Assembly: GCA_902791695.1 (NCBI GenBank)
Contig: CADAWR010000016.1
Location: 1-53,201 of the forward strand
Reading direction: 5' to 3'
Length of the DNA: 53,201 bases
From: an uncultured Bacteroidota bacterium
Lineage (GTDB): Bacteria > Bacteroidota > Bacteroidia > Bacteroidales > P3
A program made the position numbers and the translations under genes. The stretch's first letter is position 1, and each line of letters begins with the position of its first letter. The notes beneath the pieces were generated by a model. The model did not search any database. It had not been told where the DNA came from and worked only from the letters and a program-made list of their open reading frames with translations. Below are positions 33,989 to 42,039 of this stretch, one piece after another.

Positions 33989-34245
33989 CCCGATAGTCGT
34001 TTTAGTTGCTATTAGTTTTTATTATTGTGTATAATAACGCTTGTCGCCCATCTTTATTGTGCACCTCGCCAAAAAAAGCATCTTGCCCCGTCGCCCCTCC
34101 GTACCCGCTCCGTCTGTTCACCGGTTGTTCACCGGTTGTTCTACGATTTAAACCGTTAAACAACCGGTGAACAACCGTAGAACAGTTGGAGAAGAGACGG
34201 AGCGGGTGCGGAGTGGATATGTAGAGGCGATATGCAAATATTTTT
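33989..34245. other. Divergent intergenic region with repeat element C
   Basis: No gene is seen. It contains AT-rich sequence (33989-34080), where the promoter of the heptose operon should be although no consensus box is visible, and element C (34089-34216). The serC promoter follows at 34246. Confidence 0.6.
34089..34216. repeat. 11-bp-period inverted repeat element C
   Basis: Left arm: TCCGTACCCGC, TCCGTCTGTTC, ACCGGTTGTTC, ACCGGTTGTTC. Centre: ACGATTTAAACCGT with TTTAAA at 34147-34152. Right arm: GAACAACCGTA, GAACAGTTGGA, GAAGAGACGGA, GCGGGTGCGGA. It lies between divergent operons, upstream of the serC promoter. Confidence 0.93.
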
Positions 34246-34276
34246 TTTGCCATGTCATTTTTATTTGTTATCTTTG
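34246..34276 (+). promoter_or_regulatory. Promoter of the serC operon
   Basis: TTTG at 34246-34249, exactly 19 bases, and TATCTTTG at 34269-34276. Predicted start near 34283, leaving a leader of about 60 bases before the serC ATG at 34346. Confidence 0.82.
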
Positions 34277-34345
34277 CCTCTGTGCCTTTAGGGGTACAAA
34301 GATGTTAACAATTTATATATAAACAATTTAAATAAAAACAAAAAG

Positions 34346-35461
34346 ATGAAAACAGCCTATAACTTCAATGCAGGCCCCTGCGTCCTGCCCAAAGAGGCCA
34401 TCGAGTCCACCATCGCCGCCATCCGCGACTTTGACAACACCGGTATCGGCCTTCTCGAAATCTCTCACCGCACCCCGGGTTGGGAGCGCACCATGGAAGA
34501 AACCCGCCAGCTGTGGCGCGACCTGCTGAACATTCCCGCCGAGTACGAGATTCTGTTCCTCGGTGGCGGTGCCAGCACCGGCTTCATGGATGTCCCCGCC
34601 AACCTCCTGAACAAGAAGGCTGCCTACCTGCAGACCGGCGTGTGGGCCAAGAAGGCTGCCAAAGAGGCCAAGAACTTCGGCGAGACCGTGATCGTGGCCA
34701 GCAGCGAGGATAAGACCTACAGCTACATCCCGAAGGGTTGGACCGTCCCCGCCGACGCCGACTACTTCCACATCACCACCAACAACACCATCTACGGTAC
34801 CGAGATCCGCAAGGACTTCGCCGCCAACGAGATCAACAACGTGATGCTGGTCGCCGACATGAGCTCCGACATCATGAGCCGTCCCGTCGACGTGAAGAAG
34901 TACGGTCTCATCTACGGTGGTGCCCAGAAGAACGTCGGCCCTGCCGGTGTCACCTTCTACATTGTCCGCAAGGATATCCTCGGCAAGATCACCGACCGCC
35001 AGTACATGAACCCGCTGCCCACCATGGTGGACTTCCGCACCCACGCTGCCGAAGAGGCCAAGAACATCAGCATGTTCAACACTCCTCCGGTGAGCGCCAT
35101 CTTCGTGATGCACGAGACCCTGAAGTGGGTTAAGAACACCATCGGCGGTGTTGAGAACATGAACAAGATCAACCTCAAGAAGAGCGCCATGCTCTATGAG
35201 GAGATCGACCGTAACAGCATGTTCAAGGGTACTGCTGAGAAGGAAGACCGTTCGATCATGAACCACTGCTGGGTGATGGCCGATGGCCGCGAGAACCTGC
35301 AGGATGCCTTCATGGCCTTCGCCAAGGAGCGCGGCATGGTCGGCATCAAGGGTCACCGCAGTGTCGGTGGCTTCCGCGCCAGCCTCTACAATGCTTGCCC
35401 CATCGAGGCCGTCGAGGCTCTCGTCCAGTGCATGCAGGACTTCGAGAAAGCCAACAAATAA
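34346..35461 (+). CDS. serC: Phosphoserine aminotransferase
   Basis: A 371-residue class V PLP aminotransferase. It converts 3-phosphohydroxypyruvate and glutamate to phosphoserine and 2-oxoglutarate. The opening YNFNAGPCVLPKEAIE, EISHRTPGWERTMEET, FLGGGASTGF and the PLP lysine Lys195 in YGGAQKNVGPAG are diagnostic; GHRSVGGFRASLYNACPIEAVEAL closes the protein. Strongly biased codon use suggests high expression. It is followed by serA in the same operon, so serine synthesis is encoded here except for the phosphatase SerB. Confidence 0.97.
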   Translation: MKTAYNFNAGPCVLPKEAIESTIAAIRDFDNTGIGLLEISHRTPGWERTMEETRQLWRDLLNIPAEYEILFLGGGASTGFMDVPANLLNKKAAYLQTGVWAKKAAKEAKNFGETVIVASSEDKTYSYIPKGWTVPADADYFHITTNNTIYGTEIRKDFAANEINNVMLVADMSSDIMSRPVDVKKYGLIYGGAQKNVGPAGVTFYIVRKDILGKITDRQYMNPLPTMVDFRTHAAEEAKNISMFNTPPVSAIFVMHETLKWVKNTIGGVENMNKINLKKSAMLYEEIDRNSMFKGTAEKEDRSIMNHCWVMADGRENLQDAFMAFAKERGMVGIKGHRSVGGFRASLYNACPIEAVEALVQCMQDFEKANK

Positions 35462-35564
35462 TTAAGAAATGGAAATCAGAGACGACGTCAGGCACGGCTA
35501 CGAGAAGAAGCTTCGCAAGGAGCCTACCTGCGTCTTCTCTGATGTAATAAAGATTTATCCGAAA

Positions 35565-36485
35565 ATGAAAGTATTAGTTGCTACCGAGAAACCGTTTGCC
35601 AAAGTGGCTGTTGACGGTATCAAGAAGATTGTCGAGGAGAACGGCTACCAGTTTGCCCTCCTTGAGAAATATACCGACGTGAACGACCTGTACAAGGCCG
35701 TCGAGGATGCCGACGCTCTTATCGTGCGCAGCGACAAGGTGACCAAAGAGGTCATCGACCACGCCAAGAACCTGAAGATTGTTGTGCGTGCCGGCGCCGG
35801 TTACGACAACCTCGACCTCGAGGCTTGCACCGCCCGCAAGATTGTTGCCATGAACACCCCCGGCCAGAACAGCAACGCCGTTGCCGAGCTGGTGATGGGT
35901 CTGCTTGTCTATGCCGTCCGTAACTTCTACAACGGCAAGAGCGGCAGCGAGCTCATGGGCAAGAAGCTTGGTATCCTCGCCTTCGGTAACGTGGGACGCA
36001 ATGTGGCCCGCATCGCCAAGGGCTTCGGCATGGAAGTGTACGCCTACGACGCCTTCCTGAGCGCCGAGCAAATCAACGCCAGCGGCATGGCTACCGCCGT
36101 TGCCAGCCAGGACGCCCTGTTCGAGACCTGCGACGTGGTGAGCCTCCACATCCCCGCCACTGCGGAGACCAAGCTGAGCATCAACTACAACCTCGTTGGC
36201 AAGATGCACAAGGGCGGTATCCTCGTGAACAGCGCCCGCAAGGAAGTCATCGACGAGGCTGGTCTGCTCAAGCTGATGGCTGAGCGCACCGACCTGAAGT
36301 ACATCACCGACATCATGCCTGATGCCGATGCCGACTTCAAGGCTTTCGAGGGTCGCTACTTCGCCACCCCCAAGAAGATGGGTGCCCAGACGGAAGAGGC
36401 CAACATCAACGCCGGTCTCGCCGCTGCCAACCAGATTGCCGACTTCTTCAAGACCGGTAACAAGAAGTTCCAGGTCAACAAATAA
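35565..36485 (+). CDS. serA: D-3-phosphoglycerate dehydrogenase (short form)
   Basis: A 306-residue NAD-dependent D-2-hydroxyacid dehydrogenase. It oxidises 3-phosphoglycerate to phosphohydroxypyruvate, the substrate of the neighbouring SerC. The nucleotide site is KKLGILAFGNVGRNVARIAKGFGM; the substrate stretch is VVRAGAGYDNLDLEAC; VNSARKEVIDE is also conserved. There is no C-terminal ACT domain, so classical serine feedback is unlikely. The chosen ATG at 35565 gives the family N-terminus MKVLVATEKPFAKVAVDG. The frame is open back to an ATG at 35469, eight bases after serC, adding 32 charged residues that look coding; see the findings. Confidence 0.9.
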   Translation: MKVLVATEKPFAKVAVDGIKKIVEENGYQFALLEKYTDVNDLYKAVEDADALIVRSDKVTKEVIDHAKNLKIVVRAGAGYDNLDLEACTARKIVAMNTPGQNSNAVAELVMGLLVYAVRNFYNGKSGSELMGKKLGILAFGNVGRNVARIAKGFGMEVYAYDAFLSAEQINASGMATAVASQDALFETCDVVSLHIPATAETKLSINYNLVGKMHKGGILVNSARKEVIDEAGLLKLMAERTDLKYITDIMPDADADFKAFEGRYFATPKKMGAQTEEANINAGLAAANQIADFFKTGNKKFQVNK

Positions 36486-36494
36486 GAAGAAAGG

Positions 36495-37337
36495 ATGCAA
36501 CTCTGCATCTTCAACCCCGAGCACGACCTTTGCTTAGCCAAAGGTCGTGCTCATTATGTACCGCCACGCTCGGCCGTGGAGTTTGCACGGCGTGACGCCG
36601 GAATTATGTCGGTGCTCTATCCGGAGGCGGAATGCTGTTCTGTATACGAGTTGTCTGGTGGGCAGGCTTTGCAGGCCACCGAGGTGGTGGCATGGGGCTG
36701 GGATGCTGTCGTCAGGTATGAGCTGCAGAAGAGGGGTGTTGATGTGGCGTTGCTGCCTACGGATGAAGCGATTGTCACAATACGTGAGTTGCAGCATCGC
36801 AGCACTGTGTTGCCGTTGCAGCCAGATTGCCACGAGGTGCACTCGGTGGCGGAGATGGAGGCGCTGCTGTGTGAGCGTGAGCATTGGGTGATGAAAGCCC
36901 CATGGAGTGGGGCAGGGCGGGGACTGCGTTGGGTGCACGGAAGCCTGACGGCGATAGACCGCGACTGGCTGCTGAAGACGGTGGCGGCGCAGCGATGCGT
37001 GATTGCAGAGCCTCGCCGCGATGTTGTCGCCGATGTGGCGCTGGAGTATATGAGTGGAAATTTCATGGGCTACTCCTACTTCAAGACCGGCAGCGGCGTG
37101 TACAAAGAGAATGTCATGTGGACTGACGCCCGTATTGTCGAGGCGTTTCAAGAAACGTCTCTGCGGCAGACAACGGCACATATAGAAGAGTGGCTTGCCG
37201 CCAACGTGTGGCCGCGCTACCGTGGGCCGCTTGGCGTTGACCTGATGGTTTGCGCCGACGGCAGCGTGCATGTGGCGGAGATGAACTTCCGCCACACCAT
37301 GGGCATGGTTGCCCATGCTAAAATAAATGGACTATGA
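36495..37337 (+). CDS. ATP-grasp-like protein of unknown function
   Basis: A 280-residue protein with no named family that I recognise. The N-terminus is LCIFNPEHDLCLAKG, followed by a Rossmann-like half (residues 1-120). The C-terminal half has ATP-grasp hallmarks: a lysine strand and glycine loop WVMKAPWSGAGRGLRWV (about 131-147), and the metal-binding end GPLGVDLMVCADGSVHVAEMNFR (about 243-265, with Asp, Glu and Asn). An ATP-dependent carboxylate-amine or similar ligase is therefore likely; the substrate is unknown. It starts ten bases after serA and overlaps mntP by four bases. A GCGTTTC palindrome at 37141-37162 lies within it, encoding AFQETSL. Confidence 0.75.
   Translation: MQLCIFNPEHDLCLAKGRAHYVPPRSAVEFARRDAGIMSVLYPEAECCSVYELSGGQALQATEVVAWGWDAVVRYELQKRGVDVALLPTDEAIVTIRELQHRSTVLPLQPDCHEVHSVAEMEALLCEREHWVMKAPWSGAGRGLRWVHGSLTAIDRDWLLKTVAAQRCVIAEPRRDVVADVALEYMSGNFMGYSYFKTGSGVYKENVMWTDARIVEAFQETSLRQTTAHIEEWLAANVWPRYRGPLGVDLMVCADGSVHVAEMNFRHTMGMVAHAKINGL
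37141..37162. repeat. GAGACGTTTC-type palindrome inside a gene
   Basis: AGGCGTTTC and GAAACGTCT flank AA, an inverted repeat with one imperfect pair. It matches the perfect palindrome at 49277-49300 and the tRNA terminator stem at 17233-17256. In frame it encodes AFQETSL, compared with TFHETSL at 49277-49300. Confidence 0.65.
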
Positions 37338-37912
37338 GTTTTGTAGAAGCGTTGTTATTGGCTTTGGCCTTGTGTGTCGACACCCTGGTGGTATCGTCGG
37401 CCACCGCATTGCGTAGCAAGATGAGCTACCGACGTGGACTGCTGCTGGCTTTGATACTTGGCTTTTGCCAGTTTGTGTTCCCTTTGGTGGGTGCGTTGAT
37501 AGGCGATGTGGCCCGCGCCTTTATAGAGGCTGTGGATCACTGGATAGCCTTTGGTCTGTTGGCCTTTATCGGTGGAAGGATGATATGGGAAGGTACCAAA
37601 GTTGAAGGTGAGGGTGATGTTAAAGCAGTTGAAGGCCGCCGTTCGCTGGTTTATGGCTATTTCCTGCTAGGTGTCGCCACCAGCATCGATGGCCTTGCTG
37701 TGGGTATCGGCCTTGGATTAGACAATCCACTGAGGGATGTGTTGTGGATAGTGACCACGATAGGTGTGGTGACATTTCTTGTTGCCTGTTTGGGCGTCTA
37801 CCTTGGCAAGCGCAATATCCCTGTGCCGGAGCGCACAGCCAACATAATCGCAGGTGTGGTGCTGATTGGCTTAGGCGCAAAGATACTGATAGAACATCTT
37901 TATTTCACATAG
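37334..37912 (+). CDS. mntP: Manganese efflux pump MntP
   Basis: A 192-residue inner-membrane protein with six predicted spans in two homologous halves. Each half has the family's acidic metal site: LALALCVDTLVVSSATA in the first and GVATSIDGLAVGIGLGL in the second. It exports Mn2+ from the cytoplasm. In other bacteria it is often controlled by the yybP-ykoY riboswitch, but here the ATG overlaps the upstream gene by four bases, leaving no room for a leader, so it should be controlled with serC-serA. Confidence 0.94.
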   Translation: MSFVEALLLALALCVDTLVVSSATALRSKMSYRRGLLLALILGFCQFVFPLVGALIGDVARAFIEAVDHWIAFGLLAFIGGRMIWEGTKVEGEGDVKAVEGRRSLVYGYFLLGVATSIDGLAVGIGLGLDNPLRDVLWIVTTIGVVTFLVACLGVYLGKRNIPVPERTANIIAGVVLIGLGAKILIEHLYFT

Positions 37913-37951
37913 ACTGTAGTATTATGTGGCCGTCGTGCGACTATTATACAG

Positions 37952-38446
37952 ATGACGGCAAAAGAGTATAACAGGTGTGTGGACCAATGCGCCGACGACG
38001 TGATGCGCTTCGCGGTGCGTTGCGGCTGCCGACGCGAGGATTGTGAGGATGCTGTGCAGGAGGCACTGGCTTCGTTGTGGAAGCACCGGGAGAGTGTCGA
38101 TGTCGCTAAAGGCAAGAGTTATTTGCTGAGTGCCGCTTACCGTCGCCTGATGTCGCATTTCCGTCATGATGCAGTGGTGCATGAATATGCCGAGAAAATG
38201 GTGACGCAGGTGACACAGATGCCTGATGAAAGCTTTGATTTGAATGATGCCATTGAGCGAAGCATGCAGACGCTGCCCGAGGTGCAGCGCGCCATACTGC
38301 AACTGCGCGACGTGGAGGGCTACAGCTACGCCGAGATAGGGGAGACCCTGTCGCTGAGCGACAAGCAGGTGCAGGTATACCTGTTCCGTGCCAGGGTGGC
38401 AATGCGTAAACAATTGAAAACAATGGGTTATGGTAATGATAGATGA
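37952..38446 (+). CDS. ECF RNA polymerase sigma factor
   Basis: A 164-residue sigma factor. Region 2 is CEDAVQEALASLWKHRE, then SYLLSAAYRRLMSHFRHD (about residues 31-73). Region 4 is LPEVQRAILQLRDVEGYSYAEIGETLSLSDKQVQVYLFRARVAMRKQL (about 107-155). The next gene, overlapping it by 17 bases, is a single-pass membrane protein in the position of an anti-sigma factor, followed by an outer-membrane protein, so this is a probable envelope-signalling cassette. Gap to mntP is 39 bases with no clear promoter box. Confidence 0.92.
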   Translation: MTAKEYNRCVDQCADDVMRFAVRCGCRREDCEDAVQEALASLWKHRESVDVAKGKSYLLSAAYRRLMSHFRHDAVVHEYAEKMVTQVTQMPDESFDLNDAIERSMQTLPEVQRAILQLRDVEGYSYAEIGETLSLSDKQVQVYLFRARVAMRKQLKTMGYGNDR

Positions 38447-39149
38447 CAGTAACTATGAACTTTGGCTTCTGCGATATGCTGAGCAGGAACTGACGGCTGA
38501 GGAGCGTAAGACCGTGGAGGCTTGGCTCGCGGAGCACTCCGAAGCCGTTATGGAGTTGACGCTCTATAACGAGGCCCCGCGGCTGCAACGCGATGAGAGT
38601 ATAAAGTATCATTCACACACAAAACCACTGTGGCCGGTGTTGCTGCACTGGAGTGCTGCAGCTGCAGTGGTGGCGGCGCTGATTATACCTGTTGCGCTGA
38701 TTAAGCAAGAGACTGGGGTAATGGTACCGCTTGTACCGCATGTATCGCAGGTGGCGCAGGTGCGGCGGACAGAGACTTTTGTGCCGGTGGCTGATACCGC
38801 TATAGTTATTTCGAATAATGTGAAGCCGATTAAGAGCAGGGAAACCATACATAAAGATGTACAGTTGACGGCAGATTTGGTAGAGGATAATGCTGAAGCT
38901 GTTGAGCATACAGATAAGATTGAGATACAGGAATCTGTTGTTGCACCTGAGGTGATATACACAGACAACCTGATAGTATACGAATCGGCACCGGACACGG
39001 TGTACACCAACAACTTGATAGTATATGACGACAGCCGCCGCTCATGGACGGAGGATGTGAAGGCGTGGGCCGCAGAGACGAACTTTGCACAGTGGGTGCG
39101 CCGCCGTTTTATGGCTCGTGAGGCGGAACTGGTAGCTGTGAATGAATAA
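38430..39149 (+). CDS. Single-pass membrane protein, probable anti-sigma factor
   Basis: A 239-residue protein. The N-terminal 65 residues are cytoplasmic (YELWLLRYAEQELTAEERKTVEAWLAEHSEA), a layout common in anti-sigma domains, without an obvious zinc-finger HxxxCxxC. One hydrophobic span follows (LHWSAAAAVVAALIIPVALI, about 71-90). The rest is periplasmic, with two near-identical strands, VIYTDNLIVYES and TVYTNNLIVYDD, and a C-terminal helix (WVRRRFMAREAELV). No family is recognised; the role is inferred from the overlap with the ECF sigma gene and the topology. Met at 38436 is an alternative start. Confidence 0.7.
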   Translation: MVMIDDSNYELWLLRYAEQELTAEERKTVEAWLAEHSEAVMELTLYNEAPRLQRDESIKYHSHTKPLWPVLLHWSAAAAVVAALIIPVALIKQETGVMVPLVPHVSQVAQVRRTETFVPVADTAIVISNNVKPIKSRETIHKDVQLTADLVEDNAEAVEHTDKIEIQESVVAPEVIYTDNLIVYESAPDTVYTNNLIVYDDSRRSWTEDVKAWAAETNFAQWVRRRFMAREAELVAVNE

Positions 39150-39171
39150 TAACAATAATAATTATACTGCT

Positions 39172-40467
39172 ATGAAAAACAAAGGATTCTTGCCGCTGAT
39201 GGCGGCTCTGGCATTCAGCAGCGCCTTGGTGGCGCAGGTAAGGGTGCAGCCTGTCAAGGATGTGCATACTGTAGAGATTGAAGGCTCCGTAAAGCTGAAG
39301 GTCTATATTGACTCAGCCAAAGGCACTGAGCTCGAAGTCAATTCAAGCGCCCCTGTGGCTATGGTGGCGAATGGTGTGATGCGTATGGATGGAGCCACCA
39401 AGGCGGTGCTGCGTCTGTCCCCAAGCGCGCCGATAACGCACTTCACCGTTGAGGATGCCGCCTCGTTGGAATTTGTAGGCCCGATGGACCTCGGTAACAA
39501 ACTGTTTACCGTCAGTGCAGAAGATGCCGGCAGGGTGAAGGTTACGAAGATCAACGGAGAAGATACCTTGAAGGCTGGATATGTGCTTCTTCATGCGTCG
39601 GACAACGGACGTATCGTCAGCGAGATACCGCTGTTGCTGACTGCCTATGATTTCAAGGCCGAAGACCACGGATATATTTCGCTACCCAGTGCCGACATGA
39701 AGCCCGGTGTTGCTATGACGGATTTAAATAATAAAATTACTGTCCAAGACAACGGCAAGGTGGTGCTGAAAGACCGCGGAGAAGACAGTGTGCTGTCACG
39801 CCATATTGAATATCGTGAAAGCAACAGGTCGGAAGCAGCCCGTGATTTGGAACTCAACTATTTCTGGGGCTTCAACAACTGGGGCAGCCACCCCTTTGGC
39901 CATGCGAGCGGCGACGCAGAGCTGAATTACTACTTTATGAATTATGGTTTTTCTATAGACATGCCGGTGATTGATAGAAGCAAATTCGGCATGTATGTCG
40001 GTCTCGGCATTGACGGCAACTATTACCATTTCGACTCACCGCTGGTGACGTTTTCCGGCACCGGCTTTGCTGCCACAACCACACCTAATGTTACAATGAC
40101 CAATGGCACAATGGATCCCGACAACTGGAACACCTATTTCAGTACGCTGGCCATCACGGTGCCTGTGACGTTCAGCTTCGAACCGTGGAAATACGACGGC
40201 GTGTGCATCCGCCTGTCGGCCATTCCGGGAGTCAATGTCGTAGGGTTCTTGAGTCAGCAGTATAAGACCAAGGCTGTGGATATTACGTCCAACGACCATC
40301 AGATGCGCAAGCAGATGAACCCCTTTATGCTCGACACACGCCTGTCGGTGCAGTACAGCGACTTCGGCTTCTATGTACAAACGGCCACACTGTCGCTCTT
40401 CAAGAGCGGAGTGGAGCCGTTGTACCCTGTGAAGTTCGGTATCTATTGGACGATGAGCGGCCGGTAG
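39172..40467 (+). CDS. Outer-membrane protein: adhesin-head-like domain plus beta-barrel
   Basis: A 431-residue protein with a signal peptide (MKNKGFLPLMAALAFSSALVAQ). Residues of about 25-220 are a right-handed beta-solenoid-like region resembling DUF2807/GIN domains (VEIEGSVKLKVYIDSAKGTELEV, AEDAGRVKVTKINGEDTLKAGYV, VQDNGKVVLKDRG). The rest is a barrel (LNYYFMNYGFSIDMPV, GMYVGLGIDGNYYHF, FSTLAITVPVTFSFEPWKYDGVCIRLSAIPG, terminal KFGIYWTMSGR). It completes a three-gene cassette with the sigma factor and membrane protein. The ATG at 39172 is preferred; an ATG at 39142 would add only asparagines from an AAT-rich stretch. Confidence 0.8.
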   Translation: MKNKGFLPLMAALAFSSALVAQVRVQPVKDVHTVEIEGSVKLKVYIDSAKGTELEVNSSAPVAMVANGVMRMDGATKAVLRLSPSAPITHFTVEDAASLEFVGPMDLGNKLFTVSAEDAGRVKVTKINGEDTLKAGYVLLHASDNGRIVSEIPLLLTAYDFKAEDHGYISLPSADMKPGVAMTDLNNKITVQDNGKVVLKDRGEDSVLSRHIEYRESNRSEAARDLELNYFWGFNNWGSHPFGHASGDAELNYYFMNYGFSIDMPVIDRSKFGMYVGLGIDGNYYHFDSPLVTFSGTGFAATTTPNVTMTNGTMDPDNWNTYFSTLAITVPVTFSFEPWKYDGVCIRLSAIPGVNVVGFLSQQYKTKAVDITSNDHQMRKQMNPFMLDTRLSVQYSDFGFYVQTATLSLFKSGVEPLYPVKFGIYWTMSGR

Positions 40468-40468
40468 G

Positions 40469-41815
40469 TTATTCGCCCAGCAGCTGGCTGATGAAGATGA
40501 CCAGGATTGCAACGGGGGCCATGTAGCGTATCAGGTAGTAGATGACCTTGCGTATGCCGACGCGGAGCGTGCCGCCATTGGTGAGCTCGTCGATAGCGTC
40601 GGCTTTCTTCATGCGCCAGCCAACAAATAGCACTATCAGCAAACCTCCGATGGGCATGAGGTAGAGGGCTGTGGCGCTGTCGAGTATGTCGAAGAATATC
40701 TTGCCGTTGATGTGCAGCGGACTGCCGGTGCGGAAACTCAGCGTGGCGAGCAGGCCGATGACGGCTGTCACCAGCGAGCCGAGCACAGCGGCCTTGGTAC
40801 GCGAGAGCTTCAGCTCTTCGGTGGCGGTGGCCACGATGACCTCGAGCAGCGAGATGGTCGAGGTGAGGGTGGCTATGACCAGCAGCACGAAGAATATCAG
40901 GCAGAAGAAGTAGCCGCCCGTCATCTGCTGGAAGACCATGGGCAGCGTGGTGAAGACCAGCGAAGCTCCGGCTTCGGGCTTGATGCCGAAGGAGAAGGCG
41001 GCGGGGAAGATGATGATGCCGGCGAGGATAGCCACCAGCGTGTCGGCAAGCACCACGCTCACCGAGCTGCTCACCATGTTGTCCTTGGCGCCGATGTATG
41101 AGCCGTAGGTGATCAGCGCGCCCATGCCTATGGAGAGCGAGAAGAAGCTCTGGCCCATAGCGCTGATGAGCACCTTCCCGTCAATCTTCGAGAAGTCGGG
41201 CTTGAAGAAAAAGCGCATACCCTCGGCAGCGCCGGGCATCGTCAGCGACTTGACGCAGAGCACCACCATGATGACCAGCAGCAGCGGCATCAATATCTTG
41301 GACCATTTCTCGATGCCCTCCTTCACGCCGCGGGCCACGACGATGGCCGTCAGCGCGAGGAATGCCAGCTGGCACACCACGGGCAGCCAGGGGTGGGTGG
41401 TGAAGGCGGCAAACTGCTCCTGTATCTGCGCGAGGTCGTTGCCAGCGAAGTGGTTGGCCGCAGCTTTGCCGAGGTAGCCCAGCGTCCAGCCCGCCACGGT
41501 GGTGTAGAAGGCCAGGATGAGGAATGCGCAGACTACGCCGAGCCAGCCTATCGACATCCAGCCGTTCTTTTTACCCTCGAGTGTGCGGAACGCTCCGATG
41601 GGGTTGCTGCGCGAGCGGCGCCCGATGATGAACTCGGAGAGCATCAGTGTGGTGCCCACCAGCAGAGCCACAGCAAGATAGACTATCAGGAATGCACCGC
41701 CGCCGTTGGCGCCAGCCTCGCAGGGAAAGCGGTAGATGTTGCCCAAGCCCAGTGCCGAGCCTGCAGTGGCCATGATGATGCCCAGTTTCGAGCCGAAGTT
41801 TTCGCGTTGTTTCAT
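40469..41815 (-). CDS. Sodium-dependent transporter (NSS/SNF family)
   Basis: A 448-residue inner-membrane symporter with about 11-12 spans. The first helix carries the family signature GIIMATAGSALGLGNIYRFPCEAGANGGGAFLIVYL, the Na+ and substrate site of LeuT-like proteins; later QSFFSLSIGMGALITYGSYI is the unwound TM6. It moves an amino acid or related amine with Na+. The substrate cannot be told. Its 3' end meets the barrel gene head-on, with a single base between stop codons, and its ATG overlaps the small upstream gene by four bases. Confidence 0.93.
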   Translation of the reverse strand: MKQRENFGSKLGIIMATAGSALGLGNIYRFPCEAGANGGGAFLIVYLAVALLVGTTLMLSEFIIGRRSRSNPIGAFRTLEGKKNGWMSIGWLGVVCAFLILAFYTTVAGWTLGYLGKAAANHFAGNDLAQIQEQFAAFTTHPWLPVVCQLAFLALTAIVVARGVKEGIEKWSKILMPLLLVIMVVLCVKSLTMPGAAEGMRFFFKPDFSKIDGKVLISAMGQSFFSLSIGMGALITYGSYIGAKDNMVSSSVSVVLADTLVAILAGIIIFPAAFSFGIKPEAGASLVFTTLPMVFQQMTGGYFFCLIFFVLLVIATLTSTISLLEVIVATATEELKLSRTKAAVLGSLVTAVIGLLATLSFRTGSPLHINGKIFFDILDSATALYLMPIGGLLIVLFVGWRMKKADAIDELTNGGTLRVGIRKVIYYLIRYMAPVAILVIFISQLLGE

Positions 41816-42039
41816 AATTGTATATTGTTATCGTGTATCCTCTTTTTCAGGTCTGCCACGCGGGCGGTTATCTGCGCCACCTGCATCTCTATGAAATCCT
41901 CGCTGTATTTGCGGTCGCAGAAACCGTTGCCGCGTGCCACGAAGGCGTCGTCCTCCTCCTGCTCCACAGCCAGGTCCTGATAGCTCTGCAGCAGCTTCTG
42001 TGCGGCTTCGAGCTCTTCTGCAAGTGTCATTGTCTTCAT
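41812..42039 (-). CDS. Small hypothetical protein
   Basis: A 75-residue, mostly helical, soluble protein (LAEELEAAQKLLQSYQDLAVEQEEDDAFVARG, then SEDFIEMQVAQITARVADLKKRIHDNN). No family is recognised. It overlaps the HAD gene upstream and the symporter gene downstream by four bases each, which strongly supports it being translated. A helical-hairpin or coiled-coil fold is probable. Confidence 0.75.
   Translation of the reverse strand: MKTMTLAEELEAAQKLLQSYQDLAVEQEEDDAFVARGNGFCDRKYSEDFIEMQVAQITARVADLKKRIHDNNIQL

Noticed and set aside
37913-37951. Manganese riboswitch for mntP
   Set aside because: mntP overlaps the upstream gene by four bases, so there is no leader; nothing riboswitch-like is seen on either side.
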